57,048 nucleotides of DNA, taken from contig QCHK01000010.1 in the NCBI GenBank assembly GCA_003279635.1, positions 1 through 57,048 on the forward strand. Direction: 5' to 3'. This document shows, piece after piece, positions 38,374 to 46,845 of this stretch. The position numbers were made by a program, and so were the translations under genes. Below the pieces are notes generated by a model. That model saw only the letters and a program-made list of their open reading frames with translations, was not told the DNA's origin and made no database searches. Source of the DNA: Prochlorococcus sp. AG-402-B05 (GTDB taxonomy: Bacteria; Cyanobacteriota; Cyanobacteriia; PCC-6307; Cyanobiaceae). How positions within the stretch are numbered: the first letter of the stretch is position 1; each line of letters opens with the position of its first letter.

Positions 38374-39900
38374 TTAAATTAATTTAAGTAAGAAATCGTT
38401 TCTTTTGCGAATTGCCAAAAGAGCTTCTTGATCTAAATTAATATCTGTACCAATACTGGGGAAAAGCTCTAACATTTTATTTTTCCATTTACTTGATCTC
38501 ATTTTTTCCTGCCAGCATCGGTTTAGAACTTCAATCATGATTGTTACTGCTGTGCTTGCGCCCGGAGAAGCACCAAGCAAAGCAGCTAAAGATCCATCTG
38601 ATGAAGTAACCACTTCTGTCCCCATTTTTAAAACACCACCTTTAGAGGTTTGTTTAATTATTTGAACACGCTGTCCTGCAGTTGAAAGCTTCCAATCATT
38701 AGGTGAAACCTGAGGAAGAAATCTTTTTAAAGTTTCTATTCGATCCTCATTTGTTTGTATTAATTGATTTAACAAGTATTTTCCTAGGTCTATATTGTCT
38801 AATCCTGCTTGCAACATTGAGAAAAGATTAGTTGTTTTGATTGATCTAAACAAATCCAACTTTGATCCGTATTTTAAAAAATTTGAACTAAATCCTGCGA
38901 AAGGACCAAACAAAAGAGATTTTTTTTTATCTATCCATCTTGTATCTAAGTGTGGGACTGACATTGGCGGGGCTCCAACTGCTGCCTTTCCATAAACCTT
39001 GGCATTATGTGTTTTTGTTGATTTCTCCTCATCACAAATCAACCACTTGCCGCTAACAGGGAAGCCTGCATATAACAAGCCTTCTGGAATTCTCGATTTT
39101 TGCAAAAGGGATAAAGCTCCTCCACCTGCCCCCAGGAAAACAAACTTTGATCTAACAATTCTATTTTTTTTGGCTCCTTCTAAAGATAAATACCAATCTC
39201 CTTCACTATTTTGTTGAAGATTTTCAACATTAGTAGAGTAGTTAATATCAATAGATTTTGCTCCTTCAATTTGATTGATATATGAGCGAGTTAAATTGCC
39301 AAAATCAATATCAGTACCTCTTTTAATTCTTGTCGCGGCAATCTTCTCATCCTGTTTCCTACCATCCATAATCAATGGAATCCAATCTTTTAATTCACCA
39401 TGGTCCATAGTGAATTCCATTTTGGCAAAAGCGGCATGAGAACTAAGTTTAAAAAACCTTTTTTTAAGCAAAGAAATATCCTCATCTCCAAAGACAAGGC
39501 TGATGTGTGGCAACTTATTTAAAAAAGTTTTTGGTATCAATTTCCCTTTTTCTGCCAAAGATGCCCAAAACTCCAAGCTTTGCTCAAAGGATTTATTTAT
39601 TTCAAAAGCTTTGTTAGTACTAAGATGTCCATCCTCTTGGATTGGAGTGTAATTAAGCTCACAGTTAGCAGCATGTCCTGTTCCAGCATTATTCTTAGCA
39701 CAGCTACTTTCCAAGCCAGCAGAAGATAGTTTTTCAACAACTAACAACCGTAAATCCGGCTCAAGCTCATGCAGAAGTACTGCAAGAGTTGAGCTCATGA
39801 TTCCTGCACCTACTAATATTGCGTCATAAGTATTTTCTGTATCTGGAGTGCCGGTATTAAACAAAATCTTTATCAAGATTACATACAGACTATCCTGCAA
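38374..39900 (-). CDS. mqo: Malate:quinone oxidoreductase
   Basis: 508 residues from a TTG at 39900; the true start is uncertain, because the FAD motif begins only at residue ~27 (YDAILVGAGIMSSTLAVLLH). Family segments: SSCAKNNAGTGHAANCELNY, GAPPMSVPHLDTRWI, LLGASPGASTAVTIMIEVLN. It is a peripheral membrane flavoprotein that oxidises malate and passes electrons to quinone. It is divergent from the NifU-domain gene. Confidence 0.92.
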   Translation of the reverse strand: MQDSLYVILIKILFNTGTPDTENTYDAILVGAGIMSSTLAVLLHELEPDLRLLVVEKLSSAGLESSCAKNNAGTGHAANCELNYTPIQEDGHLSTNKAFEINKSFEQSLEFWASLAEKGKLIPKTFLNKLPHISLVFGDEDISLLKKRFFKLSSHAAFAKMEFTMDHGELKDWIPLIMDGRKQDEKIAATRIKRGTDIDFGNLTRSYINQIEGAKSIDINYSTNVENLQQNSEGDWYLSLEGAKKNRIVRSKFVFLGAGGGALSLLQKSRIPEGLLYAGFPVSGKWLICDEEKSTKTHNAKVYGKAAVGAPPMSVPHLDTRWIDKKKSLLFGPFAGFSSNFLKYGSKLDLFRSIKTTNLFSMLQAGLDNIDLGKYLLNQLIQTNEDRIETLKRFLPQVSPNDWKLSTAGQRVQIIKQTSKGGVLKMGTEVVTSSDGSLAALLGASPGASTAVTIMIEVLNRCWQEKMRSSKWKNKMLELFPSIGTDINLDQEALLAIRKRNDFLLKLI

Positions 39901-39938
39901 TTAACTAAGCTAAGCAAAATTAAATTAAGTAAATCGAA

Positions 39939-40184
39939 ATGAGCGACGAAACTCTTGCACTGACGACAGAAAACGTTGAAAAGGTTCTTGATGAATTAAG
40001 ACCTTTTCTAATGGCTGATGGAGGGAATGTAGAGATAGCTGAAATAGATGGACCAATCGTCAAAGTTAGACTTCAGGGGGCTTGCGGAAGTTGCCCAAGT
40101 AGCACAATGACTTTAAAAATGGGTATTGAAAGAAAACTAAGGGAAATGATTCCTGAGGTTAGCGAGGTAATACAAGTTTTATAA
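39939..40184 (+). CDS. NifU C-terminal-domain iron-sulfur scaffold (Nfu type)
   Basis: 81 residues. Core motif [20 protein letters not shown] with CxxC that binds a [4Fe-4S] cluster shared between two subunits. This short cyanobacterial form consists of the NifU-C domain alone and delivers clusters, for example to photosystem I. The gene symbol nfu/nifU is used for it; I leave it blank. Confidence 0.92.
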   Translation: MSDETLALTTENVEKVLDELRPFLMADGGNVEIAEIDGPIVKVRLQGACGSCPSSTMTLKMGIERKLREMIPEVSEVIQVL

Positions 40185-40211
40185 ATTAACTTTCTAATTA
40201 ACCTTTATTGT

Positions 40212-40475
40212 TTAATTTAGAGAACTTAATTCTCTTTTAATTGCAGACTTATAATCAAGACAATCTAAAGGCAGACCATTATAGATGAGATAACCGATTG
40301 GAGCCATTAGTCCAACTGTAAAAATAAGATTAGACACTTCTAAACCTAAGTTTCTTAGCAAAAAAGTTATTCCATATATCCCTAAAAGATAAACATGCAG
40401 AATCAAAAATTCTTTACTATTTTGAACAGGCCATCTAAAGATAGAACCTAAAAAAAACAAAACACCTTTCATCAC
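40212..40475 (-). CDS. Small multi-helix membrane protein, unknown
   Basis: 87 residues. Two or three hydrophobic stretches (FLILHVYLLGIYGITFLL, LIFTVGLMAPIGYLIYNG) and a polar end with DCLDYKSAIKRELSSL. No known family. Convergent with the Nfu gene. Confidence 0.55.
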   Translation of the reverse strand: MMKGVLFFLGSIFRWPVQNSKEFLILHVYLLGIYGITFLLRNLGLEVSNLIFTVGLMAPIGYLIYNGLPLDCLDYKSAIKRELSSLN

Positions 40476-40561
40476 TCTTCTTTATAGTTAATTGATCATA
40501 CATAATCTTTAATCATTTTCACTGATAAATATGTATCTAAAGATGAAAAATGATGTATCAA

Positions 40562-40696
40562 TTAATTTTTGAATTTTGATTTATTGAGAGAATATTCTTT
40601 TTTAAGTTTTCTCATTCTTCTTGCCCATATAAGTGTCGCAATAACAACCCAAAGAAAGAAGCCTGCCAAAGCAACAAGGCTAGCTGTGTAATTCAT
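40562..40696 (-). CDS. 44-aa single-helix membrane protein
   Basis: ATG at 40696: MNYTASLVALAGFFLWVVIA opens one membrane helix, followed by a basic cytoplasmic end (ARRMRKLKKEYSLNKSK). It sits 12 bp downstream of the NicO-like permease on the same strand, so it could be a small partner of that permease. Function unknown. Confidence 0.55.
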   Translation of the reverse strand: MNYTASLVALAGFFLWVVIATLIWARRMRKLKKEYSLNKSKFKN

Positions 40697-40708
40697 GAAG
40701 AAAGACTT

Positions 40709-41377
40709 TTAATAAGTTAGAATTGAAGTCTTTTGAAGCCAAAATATTCCAGTCACTATTGATAGTGCTCCTATTGATCGCATCAAGAAAGGATAAAACA
40801 TTTTATTCGCTTTACTAGTTGCAAAAGATATACCTAAAACAACGCATCCCATTGCAAAAATTGATCCAAGTAAATATGCAAATAAATATGCCAATGCTCC
40901 AAATAAAGGTAATGCCAATGCGGGAATAACTGCCAACAAATGACTAGCTCCAGCGAACCCGTGTAAAACCCCTAATCCAGTTGCAGCATGAGCATGACTT
41001 CTATTAAGTTTATTTCCAAGTGAATGGAAATGAAAATGTTTATGAGTCGCTTCTTCTCCATGCATATGCTGATGCATGTGAATGTTTACTTTCAAGGAAG
41101 TCCTAATAGCCACACCCCCCACAATCAAAAGGCTTATACCAACAAGAAACTCTGCATAAGAAGACATTAATTCAATGTTTATTACGTCCCTAGCCATAAT
41201 CCCGAATATTGAGAGGATTAAAACCCCAACTGAATGACCAATCCCCCATGCTAACCCATTAATCAAAGCTACTCGAGGTTTTCTGACAGAGGAAGGAGCC
41301 ATTGCGACCATATGATCAGCCCCACTAACCACATGCACTGCCCCAGCAGCAAATCCAGTCAAGATGCTGATTACCAT
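40709..41377 (-). CDS. NicO/HupE-type nickel (cobalt) permease-like protein
   Basis: 222 residues, six helices. HVVSGADHMVAMAPSS in the first helix corresponds to the His/Asp motif of nickel-cobalt permeases, and GLAWGIGHSVGVLIL carries a second His. A central His-rich loop (HMHQHMHGEEATHKHFHFHS) probably binds metal. Prochlorococcus needs nickel for Ni-superoxide dismutase and urease, making nickel import the leading guess; efflux or cobalt cannot be excluded. Confidence 0.75.
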   Translation of the reverse strand: MVISILTGFAAGAVHVVSGADHMVAMAPSSVRKPRVALINGLAWGIGHSVGVLILSIFGIMARDVINIELMSSYAEFLVGISLLIVGGVAIRTSLKVNIHMHQHMHGEEATHKHFHFHSLGNKLNRSHAHAATGLGVLHGFAGASHLLAVIPALALPLFGALAYLFAYLLGSIFAMGCVVLGISFATSKANKMFYPFLMRSIGALSIVTGIFWLQKTSILTY

Positions 41378-41484
41378 GAGAACAGGGAAGTTTGAATTAC
41401 CTTCTCGAAGAAATTATTATCTTCATTCAATGTAAACAATTTATCTAATATGAATTCTTCAATATTACATCCCAGCAGTTTAAG

Positions 41485-41527
41485 TATTTTGATGAAATTT
41501 TTTATAAACAAAATTTTCATCAAAATA
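41485..41527. repeat. Long AT-rich inverted repeat
   Basis: Arms TATTTTGATGAAATTTT and AAAATTTTCATCAAAATA pair over about 17 bases with one bulge, around a short loop (TTATAAAC). It lies between the PsbN-like gene and the permease gene (both minus strand). It could be a terminator-like or processing hairpin or an operator palindrome. Confidence 0.65.
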
Positions 41528-41547
41528 AAGTATTGAGACTTTCGTTT

Positions 41548-41784
41548 TTACGAAATTTGATCCTTTTGAAGTTTTCCAGACATCTCATAAGCCTCTGAAC
41601 TTCCACCATGTCCATGGGCAATACCTAATTCATGCATTTTCGCGTGCTCATCAATAGTGTCCCTGAGTTCTTTTGAGCCCGAACCGAATGTTGAATAAAT
41701 GCCATAGGCCACTGAGCCCGCCAATAAAACAACAATTCCTCCTATAAGCATCAATAAGGTTGGATCAGTAGTTGAAGTTTCCAT
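41548..41784 (-). CDS. PsbN-like membrane protein with long C-terminal extension
   Basis: 78 residues from ATG at 41784. METSTTDP, one hydrophobic helix (LLMLIGGIVVLLAGSVAYG) and IYSTFGSGSKELRDTIDEHA match the whole length of PsbN (~43 residues; META..., [21 protein letters not shown] pattern). About 30 extra residues follow, starting with His/Gly-rich HELGIAHGHGG. PsbN helps photosystem II assembly. This may be psbN itself in extended form or a paralogue; the psbH gene is not beside it here. It lies upstream of the metal permease. Confidence 0.65.
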   Translation of the reverse strand: METSTTDPTLLMLIGGIVVLLAGSVAYGIYSTFGSGSKELRDTIDEHAKMHELGIAHGHGGSSEAYEMSGKLQKDQIS

Positions 41785-42025
41785 TTGTATTGATAAATTG
41801 CTGTAATTCTACTGTATGAATACATGCATCGAGAGCTGCAAATGGAAACTACTTAAATTGGCCTGTTATAATCTTTAATTCAATGGATAAAAAACTCAAA
41901 AGACATTTGTAGTTAAAGGATCTTGAAGTGATAAATACTTTAGAAAATAATTAATTGCCAGCAATAAAAATAATTTCGTTTATATGTGTGTAATTAGAAT
42001 ATTATATTTATCAATTAATATAATA
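41785..42025. other. Intergenic, nothing seen
   Basis: Very AT-rich, no ORF with a plausible start, no strong terminator. It should include the minus-strand promoter for the PsbN-like gene. Confidence 0.4.
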
Positions 42026-42124
42026 TTAAAGAGTAGAATTATAAGCTAAAAGACCGAAAAAACCCAATATCAAAAGGATACTAGCAATCCTGCTAAAAGT
42101 TATAGGGCCAAAATCGATTTTCAT
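42026..42124 (-). CDS. 32-aa single-helix membrane peptide
   Basis: ATG at 42124: MKIDFGPITFSRIASILLIL then a short end GFFGLLAYNSTL. Hydrophobic core with a polar start, like the small one-helix proteins around photosystems, but not one I can name. Size means moderate risk of chance. Confidence 0.4.
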   Translation of the reverse strand: MKIDFGPITFSRIASILLILGFFGLLAYNSTL

Positions 42125-42250
42125 CTTGAAACTTAATTAGGGATTGTACTTTAATATAAAACCCATATAAAGTGAAACACTTGTAAAAGAAAGAACTTCA
42201 AAAGTTCAAAAGAAATATCATTTTCACTGATTTGCCCAACAAAACCAAAT

Positions 42251-42385
42251 CTAATCACTCTTTTGATTGTTAACTTCTAAATGATGCTCATAAGAATCAA
42301 TCTTTTTCTCACTTTTTTTTATTTGCCCATCGAACATAACCACCCATTCTTGAGCTTTGATTTTTTGTTCTTTTTTAATATTCAT
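42251..42385 (-). CDS. 44-aa charged protein, unknown
   Basis: ATG at 42385: MNIKKEQKIKAQEWVVMFDG, then a Lys/Glu-rich helix (QIKKSEKKIDSYEHHLEVNN). Soluble, no motif known. It precedes the aminotransferase-like gene on the other strand. Confidence 0.4.
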   Translation of the reverse strand: MNIKKEQKIKAQEWVVMFDGQIKKSEKKIDSYEHHLEVNNQKSD

Positions 42386-42558
42386 GAACCAATAAAAAAT
42401 TAAAACCATCATACTTTAATAACATGTTTTTTTTAATCGCTCTATAAAATACTAAAAAAATAGTAGGCGTTAGGTTGACATAACTAGAGGACATACACAA
42501 ATTGGTAAGTTGGCAAAAAAAAGATATTCTTAGTTACCACAACTAATAAACAGAAGAT
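42386..42558. other. Intergenic upstream of the aminotransferase gene
   Basis: No gene. It holds the divergent control region for 42251-42385 and 42559. Confidence 0.4.
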
Positions 42559-43761
42559 ATGTCACCAATATTGTTCAAAGACAATATGCCTGCGCTGCAA
42601 AATAAAGATTATTTCAATTATGGAGGTCAAGGTCCACTCCCAACTCAATCATTAAATGCAATAACTTCTAGTTGGCAAACAATTCAAAAATTAGGTCCAT
42701 TCACAAATAATGTTTGGCCATACATTACGAAAGAAGTAATAACCACGAAAAATCTTATAGCGGAGATTTGCTCTATACATCCCAAGAGAATTGCAATTAC
42801 TGAAAATGTCACCTCCGGATGTGTCTTACCTTTACTAGGACTACCATTTTCTGATGGTGATAATTTATTACTTAGCGATTGTGAGCATCCTGGGATAGTC
42901 GCAACATGTAAAGAGTTAGCTCGAAAAAAGAATCTAACAATCGCAATACTTCCTGTATCAAAGTTATGTAATGGTAACGACAAGAAAGATGAGACGTATA
43001 AAACAGTACTTAAATTGATAGATGAATATCTAAAAAAAAATACGAAGCTTGTTGTTCTCTCACATCTCCTTTGGAATACAGGGCAAGTTATGCCAATTGA
43101 ACTTATTTCAAAAAGACTTAAAGAGCATTCAAGCAAACCTTATTTATTAGTTGATGCTGCTCAAAGTTTTTGTCATATTCCAATCAAAGGTGCTTGTGAC
43201 ACTGCGGACATCTATGCGTTTACAGGACATAAATGGGCTTACGGGCCTGAGGGGCTGGGCGCTGTTGCTCTTTCAACAAGAGTTCTAGAAGAATCAAGTC
43301 CAACATTAATTGGCTGGAAAAGCTTAAAAGCCGAAGAAGGAATACATGTCAATAATAAAGCTCCTTTTCATTCTGATGCCAGACGTTTTGAGATAGCGAC
43401 TTCTTGTATCCCTCTTTTAGCTGGTCTCAGAAGCTCTCTAATAATGCTAAAAAATGAAGGTCATGAGACTGAGCGCTTTTTTAAGATTAAAAGCCTCAGT
43501 TCTATCCTGTGGGAGAAACTAAACCAAATCAACAACATTGAACTTGTTTTAAATAGTCCTCCACCTTCAGGAATTATAAGTTTTACCATTAATGGGAACC
43601 ATTCTCCTGAAGAGGTTGTCAACTATCTTGGTGAAGAGAATTTATGGATAAGAGTTCTCGAGGATCCTAAATGGCTTCGTGCTTGCGTTCATATAACTAC
43701 AGATTCAAACGAAATAGATAACCTTGTTATTGGTCTAAAAAATTTCATCTCGACTAAGTAG
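42559..43761 (+). CDS. Class V aminotransferase: cysteine desulfurase/cysteine lyase-like
   Basis: 400 residues with PLP fold type I. The Lys that binds PLP is in YAFTGHKWAYGPEG; VDAAQSFCHIPI gives the Asp and Gln of the cofactor site; CEHPGIVATCKEL is in the substrate face. The C-terminal segment DPKWLRACVHITTDSNEIDN lacks the classic mobile Cys loop of SufS; it looks closer to C-DES L-cysteine/cystine lyases. Sulfur transfer or cysteine breakdown is inference. Start ATG at 42559. Confidence 0.82.
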   Translation: MSPILFKDNMPALQNKDYFNYGGQGPLPTQSLNAITSSWQTIQKLGPFTNNVWPYITKEVITTKNLIAEICSIHPKRIAITENVTSGCVLPLLGLPFSDGDNLLLSDCEHPGIVATCKELARKKNLTIAILPVSKLCNGNDKKDETYKTVLKLIDEYLKKNTKLVVLSHLLWNTGQVMPIELISKRLKEHSSKPYLLVDAAQSFCHIPIKGACDTADIYAFTGHKWAYGPEGLGAVALSTRVLEESSPTLIGWKSLKAEEGIHVNNKAPFHSDARRFEIATSCIPLLAGLRSSLIMLKNEGHETERFFKIKSLSSILWEKLNQINNIELVLNSPPPSGIISFTINGNHSPEEVVNYLGEENLWIRVLEDPKWLRACVHITTDSNEIDNLVIGLKNFISTK

Positions 43762-45318
43762 TCAAATAAAATCTGTTTTTAAAAATAGTGCTTTTCTAGC
43801 TTGTTCACGATCATCAAAATAAATTGTCTGATCTTTTAGAATTTGATAATCCTCATGACCTTTCCCTGCGATTAAAACAACGTCGTTTTTCGTGGCTTTT
43901 GCTATGGCCAATTGAATTGCAATGGATCTCTCTGGCTCAAGAGAAATTTCAGAATCAATTGTTATACCTTTTTCAATATCTTGAATAATTTCGATTGGGT
44001 CTTCTTGTCGAGGATTATCAGATGTCACAACTATGTAATCTGCAAACTTAGCAGCAACTTCCCCCATCTTAGACCTTTTACCTTTATCTCTATCACCACC
44101 ACAACCAAAGACACAAATTAATCTTTTTTTCGTCAATGATCTCGATGCGATTAAAGCATTTTGCAAACCATCCGGTGTATGCGCATAATCTACTATCACT
44201 AGTGGATAGCCGTCTTTTACTTTAAATCCATCCATGTTTATCATTTGCATTCTCCCTGGCACTCCAGGGAACTTGTTCAAAGCTGCCAAAAGATCATTTA
44301 ATCGGAGTCCCCTTTGAACTAAAATTCCTACTGCTTGCAACATATTCATTAAATTAAACTCACCTATTAATGGTGAAATAAAATTTTCCACCCCAAAGGG
44401 AGTATGCAATTTTCCCTTGTATCCGTCTTGCATAATTTGAAGATTGCTAATATATAAATCTGGTTTTTCTCTAGTTCGGGAGTTCTCTTTTAATGAACAT
44501 GTCCAACATTTTTTGTTGAGCTCTTTTGCTAATATTGCACCCCATTTATTATCTATATTAATTACTGATCTAGGGCCATCATCTTCGATCAAATGTGATC
44601 GGAACAAACTAGCTTTAGCCTCAAAATAAGATTCCATTGAATCGTGATAATCTAAATGGTCTCTTGAAAGGTTTGTAAATATTGCTCCATTAAAATCACA
44701 ACCAGCAACTCTATTCTGAGACAAAGCATGTGAACTTACTTCCATTGCTCCATATTCAACTCCTGACTGAACGGCTTTCCTAAGTTTTGCCTGCAAAGGG
44801 ACTGCAAAAGTAGTTGTATACTTTGAAGTTTCCTCATGGTTAGGCCATCTATTAATTAATGTTCCAAACAAAGCGGATGGATGACCAAGCGAAGTAGTCA
44901 GAAATTCAATTAAAAATGATGTCGTCGTTTTACCGTTAGTACCAGTAATACCTATCAAACAAATCTCACTAGATGGCTTACCCCAAAAATCTGCAGCTAA
45001 TTTACCCATAAATAGTGATACAGGCTCTGGGAGAATAACTACAGGGTCTTCGTTAGTTGGCGGATTTACAAGAGAAGCCTTTTTACTAATAATGGCTGCA
45101 CAAGCACCTCTCTCAATTGCTTTTGCCCAAAAATTCCCTCCATCAACTTTTTCACCGTCTAAACCTAAGAACAAATCACCTTTTTCGATTTCTCTAGAAT
45201 CAGTGGAAAGATTTTTTATTTCTGGATTTGCTAACCCTGAGCGGACCTGAAGATCAATTGCTTTCAACAAAGTGTGCAGATAAGGCGACAAAACAAACCT
45301 CGGATAATGAAAAATCAA
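43762..45318 (-). CDS. murE: UDP-N-acetylmuramoyl-L-alanyl-D-glutamate:2,6-diaminopimelate ligase
   Basis: 518 residues. Mur ligase ATP motif IGITGTNGKTTTSFLI, substrate motif MEVSSHALSQNRVAG, VPGRMQMI and the DNPRQEDP motif that selects meso-diaminopimelate. It adds the third residue of the peptidoglycan stem peptide. Full length for the family. Confidence 0.95.
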   Translation of the reverse strand: MIFHYPRFVLSPYLHTLLKAIDLQVRSGLANPEIKNLSTDSREIEKGDLFLGLDGEKVDGGNFWAKAIERGACAAIISKKASLVNPPTNEDPVVILPEPVSLFMGKLAADFWGKPSSEICLIGITGTNGKTTTSFLIEFLTTSLGHPSALFGTLINRWPNHEETSKYTTTFAVPLQAKLRKAVQSGVEYGAMEVSSHALSQNRVAGCDFNGAIFTNLSRDHLDYHDSMESYFEAKASLFRSHLIEDDGPRSVINIDNKWGAILAKELNKKCWTCSLKENSRTREKPDLYISNLQIMQDGYKGKLHTPFGVENFISPLIGEFNLMNMLQAVGILVQRGLRLNDLLAALNKFPGVPGRMQMINMDGFKVKDGYPLVIVDYAHTPDGLQNALIASRSLTKKRLICVFGCGGDRDKGKRSKMGEVAAKFADYIVVTSDNPRQEDPIEIIQDIEKGITIDSEISLEPERSIAIQLAIAKATKNDVVLIAGKGHEDYQILKDQTIYFDDREQARKALFLKTDFI

Positions 45319-45509
45319 TGAAGGATCATTTAAAGTATAAAAAGATCTGCATGATTTTCACCACAAAATAAATCTACTTATGATTCAGTAATTTAAAAGA
45401 AATTTAATCTTCTTAATAAAATAATTTTAGTTATTAAAAAAATAAATTATGTATTTTCTCTTTGAAATCAATAAAGAAATTTATTAAAAAAGAAGAATTG
45501 GTTATTTTC

Positions 45510-45821
45510 TTAAACTTTTTTGTACAAAATATTCAAATTCTTTTGTAGCCAAGATAAAAGCATGTCTTCCTTTAAACGTGGAGAGACCCGAGGAAATTCA
45601 ATCTTTTTTAATAATCTAGTTGAGTCAAGAACTATTACTGGAACCTCATTTGTATACTTCATTTTTATATCTAAAGACACTGTTTTACTATCTATGTCGA
45701 CAATGGAAAGCTCAATAGAAGGGTTTAAATTATCTAGACATATCCTAGATAATTTTTTTTCAAGTGTTTGACACAAGCAGCAGCCTTTACGTGAAAATAA
45801 GATCAATACCTCTGAGTTCAT
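45510..45821 (-). CDS. Glutaredoxin/thioredoxin-fold protein (DUF836 type)
   Basis: 103 residues. [14 protein letters not shown] gives the CxxC-like active site (CCLC) after a beta strand, and NEVPVIVLD is the cis-Pro loop. The start overlaps yidD by 4 bp (ATGA-type, 45818-45821), so the two are translated together. Likely cytoplasmic thiol-disulfide protein; substrate unknown. Confidence 0.75.
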   Translation of the reverse strand: MNSEVLILFSRKGCCLCQTLEKKLSRICLDNLNPSIELSIVDIDSKTVSLDIKMKYTNEVPVIVLDSTRLLKKIEFPRVSPRLKEDMLLSWLQKNLNILYKKV

Positions 45822-46057
45822 TTTTCTGGAACTGGGTCACACCCACAAGGGGTAAAAGGATGACATTTACTTAATCTTTTCAAAGTCAGCCAACTCCCTC
45901 TCCAGGGACCATGCTTATTAACGGCTTCTATCCCATAAGCACTGCAACTAGGGATAAATCGACAACTCGGTCCAAACAATGGCGAAATCCACTTCTGATA
46001 AAAGGAAATTAAACTAACAAAAACAAGTGCAATGGCTTTATTGATCTTTGTAAGCAT
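45818..46057 (-). CDS. yidD: Membrane protein insertion efficiency factor
   Basis: 79 residues. [20 protein letters not shown] and [20 protein letters not shown] are the full YidD signature with its conserved Cys and Pro residues. It assists YidC-dependent insertion. Coupled with the thioredoxin-fold gene downstream. Confidence 0.95.
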   Translation of the reverse strand: MLTKINKAIALVFVSLISFYQKWISPLFGPSCRFIPSCSAYGIEAVNKHGPWRGSWLTLKRLSKCHPFTPCGCDPVPEK

Positions 46058-46148
46058 CTTTAGATAGAATAAAGGACTGGTGAATAAGGGGCCAATGGAT
46101 TTATTCCAGACTACCCTTACCAGTAAACATTTTCTAAATTAAACCCCT

Positions 46149-46757
46149 ATGTCTAGATACCGCGGACCTCGTTTGAGGATCACGCGACGCTTGGGAGACC
46201 TGCCTGGTCTCACCCGGAAGACCGCAAAAAGGTCTCATCCACCAGGTCAGCACGGCCAAGCCCGTCGCAAGCGCTCTGAATACGCGATCCGACTCGAAGA
46301 AAAGCAAAAACTTCGATTCAATTATGGTATTTCTGAACGCCAGCTTGTTCGCTATGTAAAGAAAGCTCGTGCTCAGGAGGGTTCCACAGGAACAAATCTC
46401 TTAAAGCTTCTGGAGAATAGGCTTGATAATGTTTGTTTTAGACTTGGATTTGGACCTACAATCCCAGGTTCAAGACAGTTAGTAAACCATGGACATGTAT
46501 CTGTTAATGGCAAGATCACTGACATTGCAAGTTACCAATGCAAGGCTGGAGATGTTATTGCTATCAGAGACAACAAAGCTAGTAAGCAATTAGCTCAAGC
46601 CAACTTAGAATTCCCAGGCCTTGCAAATGTTCCTCCACACCTTGAGCTTGATAAAACCAAACTCTCGGCAAAGATATCTGCAAAGACAGATAGGGAATGG
46701 GTTGCTATTGAAATTAATGAATTGTTAGTTGTTGAGTATTATTCAAGAAAAGTTTAG
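46149..46757 (+). CDS. rpsD: 30S ribosomal protein S4
   Basis: 202 residues. [20 protein letters not shown] at the start and the S4 RNA-binding domain ([33 protein letters not shown]) are intact. It begins assembly of the 30S body and can act as a translational repressor. It ends just before an accessory island and has its own terminator. Confidence 0.98.
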   Translation: MSRYRGPRLRITRRLGDLPGLTRKTAKRSHPPGQHGQARRKRSEYAIRLEEKQKLRFNYGISERQLVRYVKKARAQEGSTGTNLLKLLENRLDNVCFRLGFGPTIPGSRQLVNHGHVSVNGKITDIASYQCKAGDVIAIRDNKASKQLAQANLEFPGLANVPPHLELDKTKLSAKISAKTDREWVAIEINELLVVEYYSRKV

Positions 46758-46803
46758 AACTAGTCTATTACTGGCTTTTCTCAACCCCAGTCCAACCTTA
46801 GTC

Positions 46804-46845
46804 AAACTCTTGCTACGCTGCTTTCAGTATGGCAAGAGTTTTTTT
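46804..46845 (+). terminator. Rho-independent terminator of rpsD
   Basis: Arms AAACTCTTGC (46804-46813) and GCAAGAGTTT (46832-46841) with an 18-base loop, then a T run to 46845. The recombinase remnant's ATG (46846) directly follows the T run. Confidence 0.75.

Noticed and set aside
41785-42558. CRISPR array or long tandem repeats in the largest core intergenic stretch
   Set aside because: Only AT-rich low-complexity sequence; no regularly spaced repeats.
46758-46845. tRNA gene as integration site next to the recombinase
   Set aside because: The stretch is explained by the rpsD terminator hairpin; no T-loop (GGTTCGAATCC-like) or acceptor pairing is visible.
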